Origin: Mycolicibacterium sp. CBMA 234
Lineage (GTDB): Bacteria > Actinomycetota > Actinomycetes > Mycobacteriales > Mycobacteriaceae
DNA: 64,000 nt
Reading direction: 5' to 3'
NCBI RefSeq assembly: GCF_009729415.1
Contig: NZ_MPKW01000011.1
Coordinates: forward strand, 167,427-231,426
The notes beneath the pieces are model-generated. The model ran no database searches. It saw only the letters and a program-made list of their open reading frames with translations, and was not told the DNA's origin. Shown here in pieces: positions 1 through 10,710 of the stretch (position 1 is its first letter; each line of letters begins with the position of its first letter). The position numbers and the translations under genes were made by a program.

Positions 1-2
1 CC

Positions 3-1013
3 ATCCCGCCGATCGGTACTCCGGGCCGCGGGTATGCCCTCGGTGGCGCACACGTCATGGGCATTCCGTACGACGAGTACATCCGTCGCACCGGCGCCGA
101 TTGGTTCCCGGGCCTCAATCGCGAGATCGTCGACTACCCCGCCGGCCAGGTTCAGGGCCACGTGCTCGGTTTCATCCCGGGCATCGACAAGTTGGATGCC
201 CAGCTTCCCGGCGTGGGTTTGGACGGCCCGAGCATCGGCGAGTCCGTCGAGGTCGGGCAGGGCAACGTCGTCAACCGGGTCCGTGACGGCGGCCCCGGCA
301 CCGTGATCGGCCTGTCCGAAGGCGCCATGGTCGTGCACGCTGTGCAGGACCGGCTGGCCCACGATCCGAGTGCGCCGCCGCCGAACGAACTGTCCTTCGC
401 CACGTACGGCGACCCGCTCACGGTCAACCCGTGGACGCAGAGCTTCCTTCGGCAGAACTTTCCGGCGGGCAGCACTGTCCCGGCGCTCGACTTTCTGATG
501 CCTCCGATGGTCGACAGCCAGTACGACACCCACCAATTCATCTCCGCGTACGACAGCATCGCCGACTGGCCGGACCGGCCGGACAATCTGATGGCGCTGC
601 TGAACGCGGTCGTCGGCCTGGCCACGGGCCACACCGCGGTGGCGTTCACCAACCCGAAGAACGTGCCGCCGCAGAACATCATCCAGACCGTCAACTCCCG
701 CGGCGCGACGACCACGACGTACCTGATCCCCGAGCAGCACCTGCCGCTCGTCGTGCCGTTCAAGTACATGGGGATGTCCGAAGCGGACATGAATCACCTT
801 GACGCAGTGATGAAACCGATGATCGACAGCGGGTATTCGCGCAACGACGATCCGGCGACCGCGCCGGTCGAGGTCGATCCCGTCCACGGCTACGACCCCG
901 CCGCCGCCACCGCCCCGGCCACGCAGGCCGCCTTCGGTGGTGCCGCCGACCCGGTCTCGCAGCTCATGTCCGGCATCGACTACGTGCTGAGCCACGGCCC
1001 GAGCGCGCACTAG
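3..1013 (+). CDS. PE-PPE domain serine hydrolase, 5' end outside window
   Basis: The frame is open from the window edge, so the N-terminus is missing; the first Met in view (position 57) lies inside the domain. The sequence reads like the PE-PPE (PF08237) alpha/beta-hydrolase domain of mycobacterial PE/PPE-associated lipases and esterases: [18 protein letters not shown] start, and a nucleophile elbow GLSEG about 90 residues on, with Ser as the expected nucleophile. The C-terminal tail is Ala/Pro-rich and has no further domain. Family members are exported and hydrolyse short acyl esters or cell-wall lipids; the substrate here is unknown. Whether a PE, PPE or signal segment precedes it cannot be seen. 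It ends 270 bp before the next gene, in repeat-containing DNA. Confidence 0.85.
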   Translation: MPPIGTPGRGYALGGAHVMGIPYDEYIRRTGADWFPGLNREIVDYPAGQVQGHVLGFIPGIDKLDAQLPGVGLDGPSIGESVEVGQGNVVNRVRDGGPGTVIGLSEGAMVVHAVQDRLAHDPSAPPPNELSFATYGDPLTVNPWTQSFLRQNFPAGSTVPALDFLMPPMVDSQYDTHQFISAYDSIADWPDRPDNLMALLNAVVGLATGHTAVAFTNPKNVPPQNIIQTVNSRGATTTTYLIPEQHLPLVVPFKYMGMSEADMNHLDAVMKPMIDSGYSRNDDPATAPVEVDPVHGYDPAAATAPATQAAFGGAADPVSQLMSGIDYVLSHGPSAH

Positions 1014-1042
1014 GGGCTGGGCTCGGGGCGCTCGGGTCCTGC

Positions 1043-1105
1043 GTCGCGAGCGTGCACACAGGCCGCAGATCTGGCGGGCGGGTAGCGCTGGTTGCACACT
1101 CGCGG
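1043..1105 (+). repeat. Palindromic repeat family 1, unit A (upstream copy)
   Basis: A unit of about 60 bp bounded by imperfect inverted arms: cgcgagcgtgcacac on the left and gttgcacactcgcg on the right, with a G/C-rich interior containing gcagatctggcgggcggg. It is almost identical to 2223-2285 on the other side of the DUF559 gene and related to 30393-30453 on the minus strand. It is non-coding as far as can be seen. Confidence 0.85.
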
Positions 1106-1125
1106 GGCCGCGGTAAGTCGTGACT

Positions 1126-1187
1126 TCGCGAGCGTGCGCACAGGCCTCGGAATCCGCTCGCGGGGCGCGCTGGTTGCACATTCGTGG
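1126..1187 (+). repeat. Palindromic repeat family 1, unit B (upstream copy)
   Basis: A second unit directly after unit A, with arms cgcgagcgtgcgcac and gttgcacattcgtgg and a diverged interior. It lies about 100 bp before the start of the DUF559 gene. Units A and B form a tandem pair that recurs, in B-A order, downstream of that gene and at 30.4-30.5 kb. Confidence 0.75.
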
Positions 1188-1285
1188 CGCGGTCGCCGAC
1201 GGGCGGCTATCCACAGTGCGCGATTCATCCACAGATCGCCGATGTTGGATTTCGCCGACGCATGTAGTGCCGCAAGGTGTTTTGT

Positions 1286-2179
1286 ATGCAGACGCCATTC
1301 ATCGGCAGCGAGGCCGTCGCGGCCGGGCGGGTCCGCAAACATCAACTGCGCTCTCGCTTCACACCGATGTTTCCCGACATCTACACCGACCAGCAGGGTG
1401 ATGATCGCACGCTCTACCACCGGGCTATGGCGGCCTGGTTGTGGTCGCGACGAGGTGGGGTAGTTGCGGGGCTCACCGCCGCGGCCCTGCACGGAGCCAA
1501 GTACGTCGAGGACAACCATCCGATTGAACTGGCCTGGTCGGGCCGTCGACCGCCGCCTGGAATCGTCACGCACAAGGTTCAATTGGGTACTGACGACGTC
1601 GTCGTCCGTGGCGGCCTACCGTTCACCAGCGTCGAACGCACGGCCTTCGACGTCGGGCGGCGCGGGACTCTCGACGAGGCGATCACCAGGCTTGATGCCC
1701 TCGGCAATGCAACGGGGTTCGGCGCAGAGTCCGTACTGCAGCTTGCAAGTCGTCACTGCCGGCCACGCGGCATGCGGCAACTGGTGGCTGCGCTCGAACT
1801 CTATGACCCGGGAGCCGAGTCACCACCGGAGACCCTGTTGCGGCTGTTGCTGATTCGCGCCGGCTATCCGCGGCCGGCGACTCAAATCGCGGTGCGTAGC
1901 GCCGATGGTCGGCGGCAGTACTTTCTCGACATCGGCTGGGAGAAGTACAAATTGGCGGTCGAGTACGACGGCGATCATCACCGGACAGATCCGCGCCAGT
2001 TTGCCCACGACATCCTTCGGTCGGAGGATCTCGACGAATTGCGGTGGACCAGGGTGCGAGTCGTCAAGCGCCATCATGAGAACGACGTGCTGGCTCGGGT
2101 TGCGCGAGCATGGGCAGCGGCAGGTGCACCCCCGATCCTGCTCGACGAGCGTGCGTACAGATCGGGAAAAGTCGCGTAG
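1286..2179 (+). CDS. DUF559 / AbiEi-type protein with PD-(D/E)XK nuclease-like C-terminus
   Basis: 297 residues starting at ATG 1286; the AAGG at 1274-1277 gives good spacing, and the upstream in-frame GTG 1277 overlaps it. The N-terminal part (residues 1-100) resembles the winged-helix region of AbiEi-like antitoxins; the C-terminal 100 residues match DUF559, related to Vsr and PD-(D/E)XK nucleases: FLDIGWEKYKLAVEYDGDHHR contains the Asp, then E-Y-D-G and H-H typical of the active site. Role unknown; such proteins are often filed as type IV antitoxin-like or restriction-related. No AbiEii-type toxin partner is adjacent. The gene is bracketed by paired palindromic repeats and its stop codon lies inside repeat unit B'. 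A frameshifted remnant of a related gene is at 30.5 kb. Domain call rather sure, function not. Confidence 0.8.
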   Translation: MQTPFIGSEAVAAGRVRKHQLRSRFTPMFPDIYTDQQGDDRTLYHRAMAAWLWSRRGGVVAGLTAAALHGAKYVEDNHPIELAWSGRRPPPGIVTHKVQLGTDDVVVRGGLPFTSVERTAFDVGRRGTLDEAITRLDALGNATGFGAESVLQLASRHCRPRGMRQLVAALELYDPGAESPPETLLRLLLIRAGYPRPATQIAVRSADGRRQYFLDIGWEKYKLAVEYDGDHHRTDPRQFAHDILRSEDLDELRWTRVRVVKRHHENDVLARVARAWAAAGAPPILLDERAYRSGKVA

Positions 2180-2202
2180 TGCGCTCTGGGTGCACATTCG
2201 TG
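2143..2202 (+). repeat. Palindromic repeat family 1, unit B' (overlaps DUF559 stop)
   Basis: Unit with arms gacgagcgtgcgtac and gtgcacattcgtga. The last 12 codons and TAG stop of the DUF559 gene (to 2179) lie in its left half, so this repeat is partly coding. The same arrangement, including the TAG, is found in the remnant at 30475-30536 on the minus strand. Confidence 0.75.
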
Positions 2203-2222
2203 ATGGTGCACGGTGGGGTGAC

Positions 2223-2285
2223 GTCGCGAGCGTGCACATAGATCGCAGATCTGGCGGGCGGGTGGCGCTGGTTGCACACTCGCGA
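2223..2285 (+). repeat. Palindromic repeat family 1, unit A' (downstream copy)
   Basis: Near-identical direct repeat of 1043-1105: cgcgagcgtgcacat on the left, gttgcacactcgcga on the right and the same gatctggcgggcgggt core. It ends 13 bp before the stop codon of the convergent GAP-family gene (2298), so this pair also fills the space between convergent genes. Confidence 0.85.
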
Positions 2286-2297
2286 CCGACTTGACTC

Positions 2298-2939
2298 CTA
2301 AATCCCAATCGCACCCGCCGTGATGAGCACCGCGCCCACGATGGCCAGCAACGCTGCGACCTCGTGCCGCCGCCGGGCGCGAATCCAGTTGTTCAGCAAC
2401 GCCATTGCCGAGCGCGTGCGTTGCGGGGCCACCAGGTAGGCCAGCAGCGGCAGCTCGACCAACGAGAACGCCACCACGTTGAAGGTCAGCAGGGCGCCCA
2501 TCCGGACGTCGGCTTCGAGGTGTGCGGCGGCGATCACCGCGAGCGCCGCCAGGTAGTCGACGGACGGCAGCGCGATGCCCAGGCCCGCGACACCGGCGAT
2601 CCAGAGTGACCGGTCGCCCAGCAGTCGGCTCAGCCAGTTGGGCAGCGTGCGGTCACGCCCCGTCGTGACGGCCAAGCACGACGCCGCGATCAGCGCCAGC
2701 ACCCCGATCACGATCTGCACCGTGGGCAGATTGAATTGCGCTGCAGCCCAGGGGGGTAACCGTGATTCGAGGACGAACAACACCACGGCCCCGACCGACA
2801 GCCCCATCAGGAAACCGCCGCACAGGAACGCGGCCAATTGCAGATGCGGGTGCGGCCGGTTCAGCATCAGGACCGACATGCCGATCCGGAACGGCTCCAG
2901 GCTGACCGCGACCGCCATCACCAGCAGGGTGATCCACAT
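2298..2939 (-). CDS. GAP-family membrane protein (glycolipid export accessory)
   Basis: 213 residues, strongly hydrophobic, with about six predicted membrane spans (roughly residues 2-22, 36-58, 72-92, 110-130, 145-167, 193-212). It fits the mycobacterial GAP/Sap family, small LysE-like integral membrane proteins; Gap is needed for glycopeptidolipid transport to the surface in M. smegmatis, and Sap sits in the sulfolipid locus. It follows the fatty-acyl-AMP ligase gene by 11 bp on the same strand, so the two are probably co-transcribed. The pairing of a FAAL with a GAP protein recurs in surface-lipid loci, but no polyketide synthase or PapA is in view, so the lipid is unknown. Confidence 0.75.
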   Translation of the reverse strand: MWITLLVMAVAVSLEPFRIGMSVLMLNRPHPHLQLAAFLCGGFLMGLSVGAVVLFVLESRLPPWAAAQFNLPTVQIVIGVLALIAASCLAVTTGRDRTLPNWLSRLLGDRSLWIAGVAGLGIALPSVDYLAALAVIAAAHLEADVRMGALLTFNVVAFSLVELPLLAYLVAPQRTRSAMALLNNWIRARRRHEVAALLAIVGAVLITAGAIGI

Positions 2940-2950
2940 GGGGGCGCGGG

Positions 2951-4663
2951 TTACGCGTCCAACCGAACAAACTGCCCTTGCCGGTACTGCTCGACGCAGG
3001 CCGCTCGGCGCATCTTGCCGCTCGTCGTGGTCGGGATGGAGCCGGGTTCCACCAGGACGATGTCGGCGACCTGCAGCCCGTGTGCCCGCGAAATCGCCGC
3101 CACCACATCGTTTTTCATCATGGCAAGCTCGCTGATATCGGCGAGCTGCTTGAGTTCGATGATGGTGACCAGCCGGTCGGTGTGTTCGTCGGTCACCGCG
3201 ATGGCTGCCACCCGGCCGCGGCTGATCTTCTGCACCGTCGCTTCGATGTCGTCGGAGTAGTGGTTACGGCCGCGCACGATCAGCATGTCTTTGATGCGCC
3301 CGACGATGAACAGGTCGTCCTCGGAGATGAAGCCTTGGTCTCCGGTGCGCAGCCATCCGGTGGCGGGCGTATCGGCGGGGGCGCCGACCAGCGTCGCGTC
3401 GAACGCCGAGCCCGTCTGCTCAGGCTTGCGCCAGTACCCGGCGGAGACGTTGTCGCCGCGGGTCCAGATTTCGCCGACGGTGCCGTCAGGGCACGGCTGG
3501 CAGGTGTCGGCGTCGACGACGCACAGCAGGGGTGCCGCCGCCCGCCCGTACCGCATCAGCGGCGTCCCACCGGCTTTGCGGAGTGCGATGCCTTGGGTCA
3601 ATTCGTCGGCTGCGAACTCGACAACCTCCGGCGGGCGGCCGTGCGCGCCGCTGGCGACAAAGAGCGTCGCCTCGGCCAGGCCGTACGACGGCACCATCAT
3701 CTCGGGCCGGAATCCGACGGAGGCGAAGCGTTCGTCGAACTTGAGCAGCGTGGGCGGGTGAATGCGCTCGGCGCCGTTGTTGATGCCGATGATCCCGCTG
3801 AGATCGAGTTCCGCCATCTCATCGTCGGTGACACGCCGGGTAGCGAGATCGAACGCGAAGTTGGGAGCGGCCGACCATGCGCGCTTGTTTCGGGAGAGGG
3901 CCTGCAGCCATCGGGCCGGACGGGTGAGGAATGCGATGGGGCTCATCAAATCCCCGGTGTGCCCGGAGAAGATGGGCACCGCGATTCCCAGCACGAGGCC
4001 CATGTCGTGATAGAAGGGCAGCCACGAGACCAGCGCTGAGCCGGCCGGCAGCTCTCCGCCGTGCTGCGACAGCAGATCGGCGAGCAGCTGCTCGACATTC
4101 ACCCGCAGGTTCTGGTGCGAGATCATCACGCCGGCCGGCAACCGCGTCGACCCCGAGGTGTACTGCAGATAGGCGATGTCCGGGCCTACCGGCACGTCTT
4201 CGTCGAAGTCCCGGTCGGCGTCCAGATCGAGGGTGTCGACGGCGATCACGGCGACCATGGAGGCACCGTCGTCCACGTTCTGTGCGGCGATGTCGAAGGC
4301 GGCAGCGGTGGTCAGCACGACCGCCGGCGAGGTGTCGGTGATGACGGCGGTGACGCGCTCGTCGTGCGCACCGGGCAGCGGAACGGACAGCGGCACCGCG
4401 ATGAAACCAGCCTGCATGGCGCCGAGGAACCCCACGATGTAGGCCAGTCCCTGCGGCGCGATGATCAGCGCGCGGTCGCCCGGGACGCCGTGCATGCGTA
4501 GCTCATGCGCCACGTTGAGGGTGCGCCGGTACAGCTGCGACCAGGTCAGAGTCTCGGTAACGCCGTCCCAGTCGTGGTCGTAGTCGGTGAAGGTATAGGC
4601 CACATCGTCTGGAGTCAGGCCGGCGCGTTCGCGCAGCACCGACAGAATGGACGAGTTGGTCAT
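2951..4663 (-). CDS. Fatty-acyl-AMP ligase (FadD23/FadD32-like FAAL)
   Basis: 570 residues, the usual FAAL length. The P-loop-like motif reads LQYTSGSTRLPAGVMISHQN, with the SGSTR..PAGV form typical of acyl-AMP ligases rather than the SGTTG..KG form of acyl-CoA ligases. Other family marks are SWLPFYHDMGL, a YGLAEATLF segment, GWLRTGDQGF and the C-terminal GRIKDMLIVRGRNHY hinge. FAALs activate fatty acids as acyl-AMP and hand them to polyketide synthases or NRPSs for lipids such as sulfolipid, GPL or mycolates. The C-terminal lysine in TTSGKMRRA is present. It heads a two-gene operon with the GAP protein. Exact FadD number cannot be decided without a tree. Confidence 0.88.
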   Translation of the reverse strand: MTNSSILSVLRERAGLTPDDVAYTFTDYDHDWDGVTETLTWSQLYRRTLNVAHELRMHGVPGDRALIIAPQGLAYIVGFLGAMQAGFIAVPLSVPLPGAHDERVTAVITDTSPAVVLTTAAAFDIAAQNVDDGASMVAVIAVDTLDLDADRDFDEDVPVGPDIAYLQYTSGSTRLPAGVMISHQNLRVNVEQLLADLLSQHGGELPAGSALVSWLPFYHDMGLVLGIAVPIFSGHTGDLMSPIAFLTRPARWLQALSRNKRAWSAAPNFAFDLATRRVTDDEMAELDLSGIIGINNGAERIHPPTLLKFDERFASVGFRPEMMVPSYGLAEATLFVASGAHGRPPEVVEFAADELTQGIALRKAGGTPLMRYGRAAAPLLCVVDADTCQPCPDGTVGEIWTRGDNVSAGYWRKPEQTGSAFDATLVGAPADTPATGWLRTGDQGFISEDDLFIVGRIKDMLIVRGRNHYSDDIEATVQKISRGRVAAIAVTDEHTDRLVTIIELKQLADISELAMMKNDVVAAISRAHGLQVADIVLVEPGSIPTTTSGKMRRAACVEQYRQGQFVRLDA

Positions 4664-4846
4664 TTCGTCAGGTTACTCAACAAGTATTTGAGCGCATCCA
4701 CGGTGGGTGCGGCGGACGCCTGATGTTTGCTCGAAGTGCCGGCCGAGGCCGGTGTCGCGGTGGGGACGACCGACGCGGCGGCGGCTCACGGCCGCCATGG
4801 CGCTCAAGCCGAGGTCGGAGGCGCGCTCGGCCGTTACGATCCGACC

Positions 4847-6361
4847 ATGTCGCTGCCCGACGGGTCGGTCTTCGCCGGATTCACCGTGGTCAGATTGTTG
4901 GGTGCCGGCGGCATGGGCGAGGTGTATCTGGCTCAGCACCCGCGATTGCCCCGCACCGATGCGTTGAAGGTGCTGCCGGCGACGTTGTCCGCCGACGCCG
5001 AGTACCGGCGGCGCTTCGAACGGGAAGCTGACGCGGCCGCGGCCCTGTGGCATCCGCACATCGTGGGCGTCCATGACCGTGGCGAATGCGACGGGCGACT
5101 GTGGATCTCGATGGACTACGTCGACGGATCTGACGCCGGCGACGTGGTCCGGACGCAGTATCCCGGTGGCATGCCTCGGGCCCAGGTAATCGCCATTGTC
5201 GCCGCGATCGCCGACGCATTGGACTATGCGCACAGCCGCGGGTTGCTGCACCGGGACGTCAAACCCGCCAACATTCTGTTGGGTTCTCAGAGCGCGGGCC
5301 GTGGTCGGGTGTTGCTTGCTGATTTCGGGATCGCGCGGCGCGTCGACGATCTCGACGGGCTGACGTCGACGAACATGACCCTGGGTACGCCGAACTATGC
5401 GGCGCCAGAACAATTGCTCGGCGAGAAGCTGGACGGCCACGCCGACCAATATGCGTTGGCTGCCACCGCTTTTCAGCTGCTGACCGGCCAGTCCCCGGGC
5501 GGCAATTCAACGCCCGCACTGATCATCAGTCAGCGCTTGAGCGGCGTCGTACCGCGGTTGGCCGAGCTACGTCCGGACCTCGCTGACCTCGACCCGGTGC
5601 TGGCGGTGGCGATGGCCCGCCGGCCCGACGACCGCTTCCGGACCTGCGCTGATTTCGCTACGGCGTTGGCGCAGGGCGGAGCGCGGACGCTGTTGCCGAC
5701 CGCGTCGTCACCCGCGTCACCCGCGGCACCCGCGGTGCCGGGCGCATCCCCGGTCAGCCCGGCACCGGCACCGATGGGCCTTGTGCAGCAACCGAATCCA
5801 CCGACCCCGGTGCGAAAGGGACTGAGTTCGACGGCCTGGGCGCTCAGTGGAATCGGGGTACTGCTGGCGGTGGCCCTCGTGTTCGTCGGCGTGGTCCTCA
5901 TGCGCGGGGGCGACCGGCGAAGTGCCACAACGACTTCGGCACCGGAGCTGACGACGACCACGGACGCGACCTCGGTCACGACGCCCGAGTCCACTGAGAA
6001 TCCCACTTCGCTGGTGCCCACCACCGCCCGAATGGTGCTGCCTGACGCCGATTCCCGCGGCTTCACCACCTACAACGGGGCCGCCCGGTGCACTGGCGCG
6101 GACGAGGCTGCGATGATCCTGCGTACCCAGCAGTCGGCCGTCGTGATCTGCCGCAGCAGTGTGGGCGTGCTGTACTACCTGGGTTATCGGCTGTCTGATG
6201 GGGCGAAGATCCGGCTCGGCACCGTGCACGCGGACGGCGACGGTTTCGTTGCGATCAACAATCCGGATGCTGCCGAGTACCACGTCTCGTCGTCCGGGCT
6301 GAAGATCGTCCAGAACGGCAAGGTGCTGGCGTCCGAGGCCGCGGTCGAATCCGCCCGCTGA
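4847..6361 (+). CDS. Receptor-type Ser/Thr protein kinase (PknF-like)
   Basis: Start ATG 4847 puts the glycine loop [11 protein letters not shown] at residues 17-27; the longer frame from 4727 adds 40 residues unlike a kinase N-terminus. Catalytic features: Lys41 (ALKVL), HRDVKPAN with Asp137, DFG, and APEQL. A Pro/Ala-rich juxtamembrane stretch (about 280-325) is followed by one membrane span (about 329-350) and an extracellular part of about 150 residues: a Thr/Ser-rich linker, then a compact domain with Cys415 and Cys435. That domain is also found in the secreted protein at 42480-43055. 504 residues in all. It precedes the rhamnose genes on the same strand with a 70-bp gap, so co-transcription is possible but not shown. 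Confidence 0.92.
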   Translation: MSLPDGSVFAGFTVVRLLGAGGMGEVYLAQHPRLPRTDALKVLPATLSADAEYRRRFEREADAAAALWHPHIVGVHDRGECDGRLWISMDYVDGSDAGDVVRTQYPGGMPRAQVIAIVAAIADALDYAHSRGLLHRDVKPANILLGSQSAGRGRVLLADFGIARRVDDLDGLTSTNMTLGTPNYAAPEQLLGEKLDGHADQYALAATAFQLLTGQSPGGNSTPALIISQRLSGVVPRLAELRPDLADLDPVLAVAMARRPDDRFRTCADFATALAQGGARTLLPTASSPASPAAPAVPGASPVSPAPAPMGLVQQPNPPTPVRKGLSSTAWALSGIGVLLAVALVFVGVVLMRGGDRRSATTTSAPELTTTTDATSVTTPESTENPTSLVPTTARMVLPDADSRGFTTYNGAARCTGADEAAMILRTQQSAVVICRSSVGVLYYLGYRLSDGAKIRLGTVHADGDGFVAINNPDAAEYHVSSSGLKIVQNGKVLASEAAVESAR

Positions 6362-6431
6362 ACGGACCGGACAGCGACAAGCCGTTCTGCGCTGAGCGCC
6401 CGGCGCGGTACCTGTATGTCAGGATGGCCGG

Positions 6432-8299
<1,868 letters not shown>

Positions 8300-8312
8300 G
8301 CGAGGACGGCGA

Positions 8313-9719
8313 GTGACCGAGTACGGGAAACCGTTGTCCGCCAACACCACACCGATTCCAGGACTGACGCTCTGGGAGTTGCCGGTCCATGGCGACAACC
8401 GCGGTTGGTTCAAGGAGAACTGGCAGCGCGAGAAGATGACGGCTCTTGGACTGCCGGATTTCGGGCCGGTGCAGAACAACGTGTCGTTCAACGACGCGGT
8501 CGGCACCACCCGCGGCATCCATGCCGAGCCGTGGGACAAGTTCGTCTCGGTCGCGACCGGTCGGATCTTCGGCGTTTGGGTCGACCTGCGGGCCGGCCCG
8601 TCCTTCGGGACGACGTTCACCGCTGAATTGGACGCGTCCCGAGCGGTTTTCGTGCCGCGCGGGGTCGCCAACGCGTTCCAAACGCTCGAAGCGAACACCT
8701 CCTACGTCTACTTGGTCAACGATCACTATTCGCTCGACGCCGAGTACGTATACCTGAACGTCGCCGACGAGACACTGGCCATCGACTGGCCGATCCCACT
8801 TGAGCAGGCGGAGCTATCGGCCAAGGATCGGACGCATCCGCGGTTGGCCGATGTGAGGCCGGTGCCGCGGCGAAAGACGTTGGTACTCGGGGCAAATGGG
8901 CAACTGGGCCGGGCACTGCGGGCCGAGTACAGCGGTGACGCGAACGTCGAGTTCGTCACGCGCGCCGAGGTGGACCTGGCCACCGATCTGGAAACCGCAG
9001 TGCGCTGGCAGGACTACGACACCGTCATCAATGCGGCCGCATACACCGCGGTGGACGAAGCCGAGACGGCGACGGGACGGGCCGCGGCCTGGGCCGTCAA
9101 CGTCACCGGCGTGGCGGCGCTGGCGCGGATCGCGACGGCACGCGGCCTCACGTTGGTGCACATGTCCAGCGACTACGTCTTCGACGGCACCTCGGAGACG
9201 CCGTATCGGGAGGACGACCTCGTCGCGCCGCTCGGGGTGTACGGCCAGACCAAGGCAGCGGGCGACCAGATCGTGGGCACCGTGCCGCGGCACTACATCG
9301 TCCGCACGTCGTGGGTGATTGGTGACGGCCACAATTTTGTGCGGACCATGCAGTCGCTGGCCGAGCGAGGCGTGAACCCGTCGGTTGTCGACGACCAGTT
9401 CGGGCGGCTGACGTTCACGACGGACCTCGCCCGCGTGATCCGGCACCTGACCTCGGCCGGAGCGTCGTTCGGGACGTACCACGTGACCGGCTCGGGGCCG
9501 GCCATGTCGTGGGCGGACGTCGCCCGCCGGGTGTTCGAGCTCTCTGGCCACGACCCGGAGCGGGTGACGGGCGTCAGCACCGATGACTACTTCGCGTCAG
9601 CGTCCGGTCCGGTGGCACCGAGGCCGCGCAACAGCATGTTGGACAACCAGAAGCTGGCGTCGACGGGGTTCACTCCGGAGCCGGTGGACGCGTCGCTGGT
9701 GCACTACCTGTTGGGATGA
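8313..9719 (+). CDS. rmlCD: Fused RmlC epimerase - RmlD reductase
   Basis: 468 residues holding two enzymes in one frame. Residues 1-185 are RmlC (dTDP-4-dehydrorhamnose 3,5-epimerase): DNRGWFKENW, QNNVSFN, TTRGIHAEPWDK with the catalytic His region, and FVPRGVANAFQ. From about residue 190, KTLVLGANGQLGRAL begins an RmlD reductase with GxxGxxG, MSSDYVFDG and the YGQTKAAGD Tyr-x3-Lys motif. The two proteins are separate genes in M. tuberculosis; a fused RmlCD beside rmlA and rmlB is known from corynebacteria. No internal frameshift is visible. It completes dTDP-L-rhamnose synthesis. Confidence 0.94.
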   Translation: MTEYGKPLSANTTPIPGLTLWELPVHGDNRGWFKENWQREKMTALGLPDFGPVQNNVSFNDAVGTTRGIHAEPWDKFVSVATGRIFGVWVDLRAGPSFGTTFTAELDASRAVFVPRGVANAFQTLEANTSYVYLVNDHYSLDAEYVYLNVADETLAIDWPIPLEQAELSAKDRTHPRLADVRPVPRRKTLVLGANGQLGRALRAEYSGDANVEFVTRAEVDLATDLETAVRWQDYDTVINAAAYTAVDEAETATGRAAAWAVNVTGVAALARIATARGLTLVHMSSDYVFDGTSETPYREDDLVAPLGVYGQTKAAGDQIVGTVPRHYIVRTSWVIGDGHNFVRTMQSLAERGVNPSVVDDQFGRLTFTTDLARVIRHLTSAGASFGTYHVTGSGPAMSWADVARRVFELSGHDPERVTGVSTDDYFASASGPVAPRPRNSMLDNQKLASTGFTPEPVDASLVHYLLG

Positions 9720-10277
<558 letters not shown>

Positions 10278-10323
10278 GTCAATTGCACAGCGGGCGCAGG
10301 AGCGCGGCCGCTGTGTTGGGCAT

Positions 10324-10391
10324 GTCCGATCCGGACCTGTCACGAATCGTGACGTTGTCATCATGTGCTGACAACGTCAGCCCGAGCTGAC
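10324..10391. repeat. Cluster of four consecutive inverted repeats
   Basis: Between the convergent flavin reductase and a small minus-strand gene are four dyads in a row: gtccg/cggac (10324-10336), gtcacga/tcgtgac (10339-10353), acgttgtca/tgacaacgt (10352-10377) and gtcagc/gctgac (10376-10391). None is followed by a clear T-tract, so a simple Rho-independent terminator is not evident; structured 3' RNA or protein binding sites are alternatives. Confidence 0.5.
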
Positions 10392-10490
10392 AGCTCTGGA
10401 TCGAAGACGCCATACCCAGAGCCGACAAGCCGTCAGCCGCGCAAACCGAACCGCGCCGCAGATCGAGTGGTATCCGAAGGCGCCTAGCGG

Positions 10491-10652
10491 TCAAGGCTTG
10501 GCGGCAAGCTCCTGCCGGTACCCGTCAACCCGCTGTTCGAGTTCGGCGGCGTCGTCGGGCCGGCCTTCCTTACGTGCCAGCTCGGCGCGCGCCGACAATT
10601 CGCGGATCGCGGTCCGAATGTCGTTGACGCTGCGCGTTTCTGATTGGCCCAT
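10491..10652 (-). CDS. Small conserved-looking hypothetical protein (53 aa)
   Basis: ATG at 10652, TGA at 10491-10493. The product starts MGQSETRSVNDIRTAIREL and is highly charged and helix-prone, rich in Glu, Arg and Ala, ending QELAAKP; no membrane span or signal peptide. Codon use is typical of the neighbours (G/C at third positions). It lies 58 bp downstream of sdhB on the same strand, so it may be the last gene of the sdh operon. Function not recognised. A short coiled-coil or accessory role is only a guess. Confidence 0.6.
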   Translation of the reverse strand: MGQSETRSVNDIRTAIRELSARAELARKEGRPDDAAELEQRVDGYRQELAAKP

Positions 10653-10710
10653 CTGGCTGCCTTTCGTCGCGGATTGGCTGCCCTTCCGAGCCTACGCCCG
10701 CGACCGGTCC

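Noticed and set aside
10279..10494. 71-residue minus-strand frame starting with TTG right after the 53-residue gene
   Set aside because: No RBS, ends in the dyad cluster, and the product has no sense beyond two Cys; judged non-coding, though not excluded.
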